Assembly: GCA_043497085.1 (NCBI GenBank)
Contig: JBIEKI010000004.1
Strand: one strand, 5' to 3'
Source: Thalassobacillus sp043497085
GTDB lineage: Bacteria; Bacillota; Bacilli; Bacillales; Halobacillaceae
Length of the DNA stretch: 64,000 bases
Below are positions 23,622 through 30,574 of this stretch, one piece after another (the first letter of the stretch is position 1; each line of letters opens with the position of its first letter). A program made the translations under genes and the position numbers. Below the pieces are notes generated by a model. That model was given only the letters and a program-made list of their open reading frames with translations, did no database searches and was not told the origin of the DNA.

Positions 23622-23721
23622 CATAACACTTTTTTGGTAAAGAACCCCTACTATCTTGAAACTGAGTCTTCTACTTTACGGGCCTTTAGTTGAATAAACT
23701 TCTTATGAACAAAGCGTGAAT

Positions 23722-23760
23722 AAAAAAACGAGGTACGAATCGTCCATCGATTCGTACCTC
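23722..23760 (-). terminator. Rho-independent terminator overlapping the ymxH stop codon
   Basis: A 13-bp perfect stem GAGGTACGAATCG (23730-23742) / CGATTCGTACCTC (23748-23760) with a 5-base loop, followed on the minus strand by seven T. The stem begins inside the last codon region of ymxH. Confidence 0.92.
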
Positions 23761-23999
23761 TATTCTTTTTTAGGCTGTATCAAAATCATATCTTCCCCGA
23801 CCCGAATGATTTCATTCCAGGTAATCCGATGACCCTCGTTACCTGATTTCACACCAAACCATTTATATTCAGGAATGACAAATGATTTAATTTGCCCTGT
23901 TTTTTCATCTATCTCTAAATCGGTCTGACCTAAGATGCCAAGTTTGGTGCCACTGGCTACATCCACGATTTCTTTTCCGCTAAGGCTTCTGAATCGCAT
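23760..23999 (-). CDS. ymxH: YlmC/YmxH-family PRC-barrel sporulation protein
   Basis: A 79-residue protein with a PRC-barrel fold (MRFRSLSGKEIVDVASGTKLG, then IDEKTGQIKSFVIPE), recognised as YmxH by sequence and place between ylxY and spoVFA. The family is found in spore formers; its role is not defined. AAGGAGG stands about 6 bases before the ATG. In B. subtilis the M16 peptidase gene mlpA (ymxG) lies between ylxY and ymxH; here only 14 bases separate them, so mlpA is absent from this position. Confidence 0.9.
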   Translation of the reverse strand: MRFRSLSGKEIVDVASGTKLGILGQTDLEIDEKTGQIKSFVIPEYKWFGVKSGNEGHRITWNEIIRVGEDMILIQPKKE

Positions 24000-24013
24000 G
24001 ATCTGCCTCCTTT

Positions 24014-24958
24014 TTATCTTGATTCACTCATCAAGGCCTCAATATCATTTATTTTCAATCCTTTTTCGCTTATCTGCTCGATCATTTCTCCGAGACTTTG
24101 AGCTGTTACTGCTGTTGGGTGCATTAATACCATGGCCCCAGGGTGAATTTTAGAAACTACCCGTTGGACCATCACTTGTTTTGTTGGCTTTTTCCAATCT
24201 ACGGTGTCGACCGTCCATAGCACAGTTTCCATCTCCAATGCTGCGGCAGTTTCTATGACAGCATCATTATAGCTGCCAGAAGGCGGTGCAAACCATTTTG
24301 GATTTTCATCTGTCAACGAGGCTAAAATTTGGTTCGTTCGTTCTATTTGTTCCTGAATTTCTCCGCTGTTCATTCTACTCATATCAGGGTGGTTATATGC
24401 ATGGTTTCCTATTATATGCCCCTCTTCCTTGATCATTTTTACCAAATCTGGATTTTTCTCAGCAAATTTTCCCTCAATGAAAAAATTGGCTTTTACCTTT
24501 TTTTCCTTCAGCGTTTTTAACATGGAAGGAATATGCTCAGCTCCCCAGGAAACATTGATTAGAAAGGTAACCATTTCCTTATCAGGATGACCTCGATAAA
24601 TGGGTGAAGCGGGGAGATCTTCCAGCGATTTCTGAGGACGCACAGGATCAAACACTAACTTTTTTTCATTAAAAACGCCTTCTTTTTTCATATTGTCAAA
24701 GGATTTTTTTATGTTAACCTTTTTTCCGTTCAATCCCGGTGTTTTTTTCCACACTTGATCAATGTAAGCATCCTCGGGAGCAATTTCGAATTCACTACGT
24801 CTTTCTTTGATCTCTTGGTAGAGAGGATTTGATTCTTTGGAGGCAGTAAGTGGGAGATAAACATTTTTAGTAAGCCCGTATTTACTGTTAATAGTAAAAA
24901 AGCAAATAAAGATGATGAAAATAACGAATGCAGCTGCCCATATGTAGCGTATTTTCAC
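24014..24958 (-). CDS. ylxY: YlxY, polysaccharide deacetylase-like sporulation protein with degenerate motifs
   Basis: The 314-residue protein has an N-terminal signal anchor (about residues 5-24) and a NodB/CE4 domain (about 125-310), as in the spore-former-specific YlxY family. Of the CE4 motifs, motif 2 keeps the metal histidines (NHAYNHPDM), but motif 1, normally TFDDG, reads INVSWG, losing both aspartates. Motif 3, normally RxPxG, reads FAPPSG, losing the arginine. Motif 4 (WTVDTVDW) and motif 5 (LMHP) are partly kept. Catalysis by the usual mechanism is therefore doubtful. Start is GTG 24958 with GGGAGGG upstream. Confidence 0.88.
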   Translation of the reverse strand: MKIRYIWAAAFVIFIIFICFFTINSKYGLTKNVYLPLTASKESNPLYQEIKERRSEFEIAPEDAYIDQVWKKTPGLNGKKVNIKKSFDNMKKEGVFNEKKLVFDPVRPQKSLEDLPASPIYRGHPDKEMVTFLINVSWGAEHIPSMLKTLKEKKVKANFFIEGKFAEKNPDLVKMIKEEGHIIGNHAYNHPDMSRMNSGEIQEQIERTNQILASLTDENPKWFAPPSGSYNDAVIETAAALEMETVLWTVDTVDWKKPTKQVMVQRVVSKIHPGAMVLMHPTAVTAQSLGEMIEQISEKGLKINDIEALMSESR

Positions 24959-25032
24959 ATGTATCCCTCCCCTCTATTATTACCTTATGGAGAAGGAGGA
25001 CGAGGTAGAACTGTGCAATGAAATGAAAGCAT

Positions 25033-25060
25033 AAAAAAAAGAAACTGGCTGCCCAGCTTC
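25033..25060 (-). terminator. Rho-independent terminator after pnp
   Basis: Minus-strand stem GAAGCTGG/CCAGTTTC (25053-25060 and 25041-25048, one G-U pair) with a 4-base loop, followed by eight T. It starts 8 bases after the pnp stop. Confidence 0.9.
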
Positions 25061-25067
25061 TTTTTCA

Positions 25068-27197
25068 TTATGCTTCGTTATTGTTTGCTGCTTCTTGCTT
25101 TTTCTTTTCATCAAGCAATACGGCTTTGCGTGAAAGGTTGACCCTGCCCTGGTTATCGATTTCTTTAACCTTGACCTTCAGAATATCACCAATTTTTGCG
25201 ACATCTTCCACTTTACCGATCCGTTCTTCTGCCATTTCAGAAATATGGACCAGGCCGTCTTTGCCTTTAAAGAGTTCCACAAAGGCACCGAATTTCTCGA
25301 TACGTTTAACTTTACCTTCGTAAATTTCTCCGACTTCTACTTCACGGACGATATCTTCGATGATCTGCTTCGCTTTCAAGTTCATCTCTGAATCTGTGGA
25401 AGAGATGAATACTTTTCCATCCTGCTCGATATCGATTTTAACCCCTGTATCTTCAATAATCTTGTTAATCTGTTTTCCGCTTGGCCCAATGACATCACGG
25501 ATTTTGTCTGGTTTGATCTGCATCGTCAAAATCTTAGGTGCATATTGGGATAGTTCCTGACGGGACTCCGGAATCGTAGCCAGCATGCTTTCTAAAATGT
25601 GCATACGGCCTTTTTTCGCCTGGGTTAATGCTTCTTCCAGGATTTCACGGGAAAGTCCTTCGATTTTGATATCCATTTGCAATGCGGTGACACCTTCAGC
25701 TGTACCGGCTACTTTGAAGTCCATGTCCCCAAGGAAATCTTCCATACCCTGGATATCACTCAGGATTGTATAATCTTCTCCCGATTTAACAAGTCCCATC
25801 GCGATACCGGCAACAGGAGCTTTGATTGGCACACCTGCATCCATCATCGCTAATGTACTCGCGCAAATACTTGCCTGGGATGTAGAACCATTGGACTCCA
25901 GTACTTCTGAAACAAGACGGATGGTATAAGGGAAATCCTTTTCAGATGGTACAACCACTTCAAGAGCGCGCTCGCCTAGTGCCCCGTGACCAATTTCACG
26001 ACGGCCTGGCCCACGAATCGGTCCAGTTTCGCCGACGGAAAAATGCGGGAAGTTATAGTGGTGCATAAAACGCTTCGATTCCTCCAGATCCAAACCATCC
26101 AGTATCTGGACGTCACCCAGCGGTCCAAGGGTACAAATACTAAGCGCCTGTGTCTGTCCACGAGTGAACAAACCTGACCCATGCGTACGTGGCAATACAC
26201 CGACACGGGAAGAAAGTGGGCGGATTTCTTCGGGACTACGGCCGTCTGGACGTACTTTTTCTTTGGTGATTAACCGGCGTACTTCCTCTTTCACCATATC
26301 ATCCAAAATAGCTTTAACCTTCTGGATGGTTTCTTCATCCGCTTCCTGTTCTTCGTAGCTGGCGATAATGTCTTTTTTAGCCGTATCGATCGCTGCTTCA
26401 CGGGCTTTCTTTTCGTGCGTCTGAATAGCATTGACCATTGTCTCTTTTGCGTCAGCTTCCAGCTGCTGCTTTAATTCCTGATCAAGGTCAACTAAAGTCA
26501 CTTCCATCTTTTCTTTACCGACTGCTTCGATAACTTCTTCCTGGAATGCTACCAGGCGTTTGATTTCTTCGTGACCGAACATGATTGCTTCCAGCATGTC
26601 TTCTTCAGGAACTTCCAAAGCTCCCGCTTCTACCATGTTGACAGCATCCCTTGTTCCGGCAACTGTTAAGTTGATATCACTTTTATCTTGTTGTTCCGTT
26701 GTCGGATTGATAACGAACTCACCATCGATACGTCCCACAATCACTCCGGCAATTGGGCCTGCGAATGGGATATCTGAAATACCCAGGGACAATGATGAAC
26801 CAAGCATGGCTGCCATTTCAGATGAACAGTCCTGATCAACACTCATAACGGTGCTGATGACTTGTACATCATTACGAAATCCATCCGGGAACATTGGACG
26901 GATAGGACGGTCAATCAGACGGGAAGCAAGAACTGCTTTGTCACTTGGACGTCCTTCCCTTTTAATGAACCCACCAGGAATTTTCCCGACAGCATACAGG
27001 CGTTCTTCATAATTGACAGTCAACGGAAAGAAAGGTAGGTCTTTCGGTTCCTTTGATCCAGTCGCAGTGGACAATACAGAAGTATCGCCATAACGTATCA
27101 TGCAAGCTCCATTGGCCTGCTTAGCTAATTCTCCTACTTCGATGGAGAAGGTCCGACCGCCGACTTCGATCGAAAAAATTTGTTTTTCATCTGCCAT
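25068..27197 (-). CDS. pnpA: Polyribonucleotide nucleotidyltransferase (PNPase)
   Basis: PNPase is the main 3'-to-5' phosphorolytic exoribonuclease of B. subtilis and part of its degradosome-like network. The 709-residue protein has two RNase PH domains (about 10-230 and 310-540) joined by a helical segment, then a KH domain (about 553-610, IGPSGKQINKIIEDTGVKIDI) and an S1 domain (about 620-690, GEIYEGKVKRIEKFGAFVEL). The phosphate-binding GSTSQASICAS motif is in the second PH domain. The ATG has GAGAGGAG 11 bases upstream. The 210-base gap to rpsO could hold a leader; no promoter was assigned. Confidence 0.98.
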   Translation of the reverse strand: MADEKQIFSIEVGGRTFSIEVGELAKQANGACMIRYGDTSVLSTATGSKEPKDLPFFPLTVNYEERLYAVGKIPGGFIKREGRPSDKAVLASRLIDRPIRPMFPDGFRNDVQVISTVMSVDQDCSSEMAAMLGSSLSLGISDIPFAGPIAGVIVGRIDGEFVINPTTEQQDKSDINLTVAGTRDAVNMVEAGALEVPEEDMLEAIMFGHEEIKRLVAFQEEVIEAVGKEKMEVTLVDLDQELKQQLEADAKETMVNAIQTHEKKAREAAIDTAKKDIIASYEEQEADEETIQKVKAILDDMVKEEVRRLITKEKVRPDGRSPEEIRPLSSRVGVLPRTHGSGLFTRGQTQALSICTLGPLGDVQILDGLDLEESKRFMHHYNFPHFSVGETGPIRGPGRREIGHGALGERALEVVVPSEKDFPYTIRLVSEVLESNGSTSQASICASTLAMMDAGVPIKAPVAGIAMGLVKSGEDYTILSDIQGMEDFLGDMDFKVAGTAEGVTALQMDIKIEGLSREILEEALTQAKKGRMHILESMLATIPESRQELSQYAPKILTMQIKPDKIRDVIGPSGKQINKIIEDTGVKIDIEQDGKVFISSTDSEMNLKAKQIIEDIVREVEVGEIYEGKVKRIEKFGAFVELFKGKDGLVHISEMAEERIGKVEDVAKIGDILKVKVKEIDNQGRVNLSRKAVLLDEKKKQEAANNNEA

Positions 27198-27370
27198 AAA
27201 TTTCTATACTCCTCTCAATACTCACTGATAAAGTGAAAACAATCTCTCCTTATACCCTTTGCTCAGTAGTTGAAGCATGGATGTTTACGCTTGTTGCAAA
27301 AGGATGAAGAGATGTGCGTTTATAAAAGTATGCAACCAAAGGATGCATCTTTATGTATTCAAACATACAG

Positions 27371-27397
27371 AAAAAGCGGGATAAACTCCCGCTTTTT
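27371..27397 (-). terminator. Rho-independent terminator after rpsO
   Basis: Perfect stem AAAAAGCGGGA (27371-27381) / TCCCGCTTTTT (27387-27397) with a 5-base loop. It follows the rpsO stop by 10 bases and separates it from pnp. Confidence 0.92.
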
Positions 27398-27407
27398 GTC
27401 TTTACCA

Positions 27408-27677
27408 TTAACGACGCAAGCCAAGACTCTTGATCAACTCGCGGTAACGTGTAACGTCTTTATTACGTAGGTAGTTCAATAGGTTACGACGCTTACCTAC
27501 CATTTTCAACAAACCACGGCGAGAATGATGGTCTTTCTTATGCGTGCGCAAATGTTCATTCAAGCTGGTGATCTGCTCAGTCAAAACAGCAACTTGTACT
27601 TCTGGAGATCCAGTGTCGTTGTCATGAGTCTTATACTCATTAATGATTTCGTTTTTACGTTCTTGTGTGATGGCCAT
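27408..27677 (-). CDS. rpsO: 30S ribosomal protein S15
   Basis: S15 binds 16S rRNA early in 30S assembly and contacts 23S rRNA in the 70S bridge. The 89-residue sequence (MAITQERKNEIINEYKTHDN, then LRTHKKDHHSRRGLL and KRRNLLNYLRN) is full length. The ribosome binding site CTAGGAGGTG is 7-8 bases before the ATG. The 120-base leader upstream can form several short hairpins, which fits known S15 autoregulation, but a match to a described leader could not be tested. Confidence 0.98.
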   Translation of the reverse strand: MAITQERKNEIINEYKTHDNDTGSPEVQVAVLTEQITSLNEHLRTHKKDHHSRRGLLKMVGKRRNLLNYLRNKDVTRYRELIKSLGLRR

Positions 27678-27798
27678 ACGGCTACACCTCCTAGATTTCT
27701 ATAAAAATTCCCTTTCCCCTAGCAAGCGTTGGAGGAACGCATTGCCAAGCGAAGGTTCCGTATTTAAGGGTACAACTTTTGCATAAAAAATGCAAGGA

Positions 27799-28755
27799 TT
27801 AGTTCTGGTGATCAGAGAAAAAACGACGGATTTCCAGTTCATCCTGCTTTAGTTGTTCAATCAGAGCTTCGACTCCATTGAACTTTTCTTCCTTTCGAAT
27901 GAAAGCATGCCAATAGACTTCCAGCCAATCATTATAAATATCTCCAGAAAAGTCAAAAATATACACTTCGAGGTTTGGTTTTTCAGCATCATCTTGAAAG
28001 GTCGGCTTATATCCAAGATTGGCCATACCAGTATAGACCTGCCCCTTGTGTTTGACACTGACAGCATACACTCCTACTCGAGGCAATAAATAGTCCTCGT
28101 GCAACTCGATATTTGCGGTAGGAAATCCAATCGTCCTTCCGCGTTGATCACCTTCCACCACTCTTCCATAAGTGGAAAAGGGACGATCAAGCAGCCAGGA
28201 TACCTCTCGCATATTACCCAGTTTCAATTCATGACGAATACGGGTCGAACTTATTTTCTCTTCATCATCTTGTACTTTTTCAATAACAGTCTGGTCAAAT
28301 TTTCCCCGGGAATGAAATGGCAGTGTCTCCATGTTGCCTCTCCCCATCCTCCCATAGCTATAATCGAATCCCGCTATGACATGTCGGACGTTCAACTGGA
28401 TAAGAAAATGATCGACAAATTCCTGGGGTAAAAGGTCCGCTAGCTGCTCATCAAAATTAACGATGAACAATTGTTCCACTCCAAGATCTTCCAATATCTG
28501 TTGTTTCTCCCGCATTGGTGTAATGTATTTAGCATGTTGTTCCTGTTTTTTCAATACAACAGAAGGATGAGGATAAAATGTCATCACAGCGCTTTGAAGC
28601 TTATCCTCCCGTGCTTTAGCCACTGCAGTATTAATCAGCTTCTGATGGCCTTTATGGACGCCATCAAAAAATCCTAGCGCTAGTGCGGAGGGAGGAAAAT
28701 CATCGGTATCAAAATCATGGGGATATTTCAATTCGGTAATTTTCACGGTGTTCAC
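27799..28755 (-). CDS. ribC: Bifunctional riboflavin kinase / FAD synthetase
   Basis: RibC (RibCF type) phosphorylates riboflavin to FMN and adenylates FMN to FAD. The 318-residue protein has an N-terminal nucleotidyltransferase domain with GFFDGVHKGHQ (residues about 28-38) and SSTRIRHEL near 165, and a C-terminal flavokinase domain with GRTIGFPTANI (about 200-210) and YxGMANLGYKPTF. It lies 27 bases after truB and before rpsO, the same order as B. subtilis. No FMN riboswitch is seen near it. Confidence 0.97.
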   Translation of the reverse strand: MNTVKITELKYPHDFDTDDFPPSALALGFFDGVHKGHQKLINTAVAKAREDKLQSAVMTFYPHPSVVLKKQEQHAKYITPMREKQQILEDLGVEQLFIVNFDEQLADLLPQEFVDHFLIQLNVRHVIAGFDYSYGRMGRGNMETLPFHSRGKFDQTVIEKVQDDEEKISSTRIRHELKLGNMREVSWLLDRPFSTYGRVVEGDQRGRTIGFPTANIELHEDYLLPRVGVYAVSVKHKGQVYTGMANLGYKPTFQDDAEKPNLEVYIFDFSGDIYNDWLEVYWHAFIRKEEKFNGVEALIEQLKQDELEIRRFFSDHQN

Positions 28756-28782
28756 CTACTTTTACTACAGATAAAGCCTCCA

Positions 28783-29679
28783 TCAGAAAACTCTTACCGG
28801 TTTCACTTTCCCTTTTTTTTCCGGATGGAATTGATAGATTGCCAGAACTTCATCTTGAAATTTGACACAAAAAACATCACTTGTAAAGTTTTGAGCTGGT
28901 GCAGGCAGTACTTGTCCATGTTTAATTTTTTCGCTTGTTTCCTCATCTACCTGCCAGGCATCCAAATGATTTAAACCTCTTTCAAGCGGCAGCAACAGTT
29001 TGTCATAAGCTTCATGGTCAGCAAGCTTTTGGATTTCTTCTAATGGGAAACAATCCTCTTTGCTGATATCACCTGTACGCGTACGTTCCAGAAATGACAT
29101 ATGGGCAGGATAGCCAAGTTCCCTGCCGATGTCGACGCATAAAGTCCGAATATAGGTACCTTTTGAACAGATGACTTGAAATGGAAAACTTGCTTTTCCA
29201 TCCTCATATCGCATGGAGCCGAGCTTTTCTATATTATGAATATAAACCTCACGGACAGGACGTTCAACTATTTTTCCTTCTCTGGCATATTCATAAAGTT
29301 TTTTTCCTTTTACTTTAACCGCAGAGTACATCGGGGGAACTTGTTTAATTTTTCCTTGAAAGGAGTTCAGTATTTCACTGACAGCCTTCTCATCGAACGG
29401 CTCGGACACTTCCCGGGATTCGACTGCTTCTCCGGAGCTATCTTCTGTATCCGTTGCATAACCGAGAGTCACGACAGCTTCATAGACTTTTATTGTATCA
29501 GTCAAAAAAGGTACGATCTTGGTAGCACGTCCGATACATAATGGAAGTACTCCTTCTACATCAGGATCAAGGGTACCTGTATGGCCGACTTTCTTGGTAT
29601 GCAGAATTTTTCTTACCTTCATCACACAATCATGGGAAGTCCAACCCTTTGGTTTCCAAACCGGCAGTATACCATCCAA
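28783..29679 (-). CDS. truB: tRNA pseudouridine(55) synthase
   Basis: TruB makes pseudouridine 55 in the T-loop of most tRNAs. The 298-residue protein begins MDGILPVWKPKGWTSHD and has the catalytic aspartate D39 in GHTGTLDPD, the YSAVKVKGKKLYEYAREG motif and the later CSKGTYIRTLCVD. The best start is TTG 29679, since AGGGGGTG is 6 bases upstream; a GTG three codons earlier lies inside that site. Two stem-loops precede the gene, so expression from the upstream rbfA transcript is probably limited. Confidence 0.95.
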   Translation of the reverse strand: MDGILPVWKPKGWTSHDCVMKVRKILHTKKVGHTGTLDPDVEGVLPLCIGRATKIVPFLTDTIKVYEAVVTLGYATDTEDSSGEAVESREVSEPFDEKAVSEILNSFQGKIKQVPPMYSAVKVKGKKLYEYAREGKIVERPVREVYIHNIEKLGSMRYEDGKASFPFQVICSKGTYIRTLCVDIGRELGYPAHMSFLERTRTGDISKEDCFPLEEIQKLADHEAYDKLLLPLERGLNHLDAWQVDEETSEKIKHGQVLPAPAQNFTSDVFCVKFQDEVLAIYQFHPEKKGKVKPVRVF

Positions 29680-29702
29680 ACTATACACCCCCTAATCATT
29701 AG

Positions 29703-29741
29703 AAAAACGTGGCTTGTCGCCAAGTACTTATGGCGAAAGCC
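29703..29741 (-). terminator. Second terminator-like hairpin directly upstream of truB
   Basis: Minus-strand stem GGCTTTCGCCA / TGGCGACAAGCC (29731-29741 and 29711-29722, one bulged base) with an 8-base loop, followed by ACGTTTTTCT. It ends only about 24 bases before the truB start, so truB translation or transcription could be controlled through it. Confidence 0.7.
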
Positions 29742-29792
29742 TTAGTATTTCTTATACTTTAATCCTTTAACAAAGTTAAACTTTCTTAAAGT

Positions 29793-29904
29793 AAAAGAAA
29801 AGACCGTCTCTCTTAGGAGCCCTCTCTATGCCCTTTCGGATACAGTCGGAATTCGGCAGCTGTATATACTCAGGCACAAGAGCAGGCAAAAAGAGGACAG
29901 TCTT
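29793..29904 (-). ncRNA. Candidate structured RNA / long terminator after rbfA
   Basis: Starting 9 bases after the rbfA stop, the minus strand forms a 14-bp outer stem (29891-29904 with 29800-29814, one bulge) that ends in TTTTCTTTT. Inside is a second interrupted stem (GCCU/GGGC, CUCU/AGAG, GUGCC/GGCAU) and an apical hairpin AUACAG/CUGUAU. A plain terminator needs no such 110-base fold. It does not match the FMN, lysine, purine or T-box consensus elements that I can recall. It may be a small RNA, an attenuator for truB-ribC, or only a large terminator; no promoter of its own was recognised. Confidence 0.5.
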
Positions 29905-29912
29905 CTTCTGGA

Positions 29913-30266
29913 TTAATTGCTATGCGTATCATTCAAATCACGGAGTATCTCTTCGATACGATTGCCTCGTTCAATCGCTTCATCGAATTCAAAAGATATT
30001 TCTGGTGTTTTGCGCAGGCGGATTCTTTTTCCTATCTCAGAACGGATGAACCCTTTTGCCTTGGCCAAACCGAGCAATGTATCCTGCTGTTGTTTATCGT
30101 CACCTAAAACGGAGATATAAACTTTCGCTTGCTGAAGGTCACCGGTAACACTTACATCTGTCACCGTCACAAAACCTACACGAGGGTCTTTGATCTTTTT
30201 GCTGATAATATCTCCAAGCTCTTTCTTCATTTGTTCTGCTACGCGATTGGCACGTAAATCACTCAT
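29913..30266 (-). CDS. rbfA: Ribosome-binding factor A
   Basis: RbfA binds the 30S subunit and helps 16S rRNA 5'-end maturation, especially in the cold. The 117-residue KH-type protein starts MSDLRANRVAEQMKKELGDI, with KDPRVGFVTVTDVSVTGDL and the C-terminal ISFEFDEAIERGNRIEEIL. ATG 30266 with AGAGGTGG upstream is preferred to an unsupported start 13 codons earlier. It is the last gene of the rimP-nusA-ylxR-ylxQ-infB-ylxP-rbfA unit, closed by the structured terminator that follows. Confidence 0.97.
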   Translation of the reverse strand: MSDLRANRVAEQMKKELGDIISKKIKDPRVGFVTVTDVSVTGDLQQAKVYISVLGDDKQQQDTLLGLAKAKGFIRSEIGKRIRLRKTPEISFEFDEAIERGNRIEEILRDLNDTHSN

Positions 30267-30295
30267 GTCATCCACCTCTTCTATGCTAAGGCAGG

Positions 30296-30574
30296 TTAAC
30301 ACCAATCCAATGTCGTCTCTGCCCTTTCAATTTCAGGATATGAGTCAATGAAGGCTAACGCTTGTTGGATTAGACGTTCTGCCTGAACCCGGTCACTTGA
30401 AATCGTCACGATGCCGATTACAGTACGCTGCCATAAGTCCTGGTAATCCAGTTCACTTACAGCAACGTTGTACTCGTTATGCAGCCGGGTAGTAATCCTT
30501 TTAATGACAGAACGTTTCTCCTTCAACGACTGAGCGTCATAGATGAAGCATTCTACTTCAGCACTAAGGATCAT
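30296..30574 (-). CDS. ylxP: DUF503 family protein YlxP
   Basis: A 92-residue protein of the YlxP/DUF503 family, found between infB and rbfA in most Bacilli. The sequence MILSAEVECFIYDAQSLKEKRS with the later VSELDYQDLWQRTVIGIVTIS is characteristic. A role in ribosome assembly or RNA metabolism is suggested only by its neighbours; a ferredoxin-like fold is known for the family. Its start overlaps the infB stop (ATGA). Confidence 0.92.
   Translation of the reverse strand: MILSAEVECFIYDAQSLKEKRSVIKRITTRLHNEYNVAVSELDYQDLWQRTVIGIVTISSDRVQAERLIQQALAFIDSYPEIERAETTLDWC

Larger units (their letters stand above)
23163..23696. repeat. Composite symmetric repeat element flanked by a 14-bp direct repeat
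   Basis: The left edge CCTTTAGCTGAATA (23163-23176) recurs in the same orientation as CCTTTAGTTGAATA (23683-23696), 13 of 14 identical. Inside, pairs of inverted arms are nested: ACTCCGTTTCAAGA (23176-23189) with TCTTGAAACTGAGT (23654-23667), TAGGGGT (23206-23212) with ACCCCTA (23644-23650), the two ~120-bp repeat units described separately, and AGAGAAACG (23351-23359) with CGTTTCTCT (23477-23485). The layout resembles a non-autonomous mobile element (MITE-like) or a tail-to-tail repeat pair. No transposase is present. Identity as a mobile element is inference. Confidence 0.6.
22959..23759. other. Gene-free 800-bp stretch between ymxH and spoVFA
   Basis: No supported gene lies here. From spoVFA outward it holds the sigma-K promoter (23001-23028), a minus-strand terminator (23066-23093), a composite inverted-repeat element bracketed by a direct repeat (23163-23696) and the ymxH terminator (23722-23760). 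Open frames of up to 112 codons in the repeat zone are low-complexity translations of the inverted repeats without plausible ribosome binding sites. Confidence 0.8.

Noticed and set aside
23291..23629. Open frame of 112 codons on the minus strand in the repeat element
   Set aside because: It translates the inverted-repeat units, is rich in Trp, Arg and Cys with no family resemblance, and has no ribosome binding site.
29680..29912. FMN riboswitch controlling truB-ribC
   Set aside because: The conserved FMN-aptamer segments (GGGGCAGGGUG and CCGGCGGU types) are not present.
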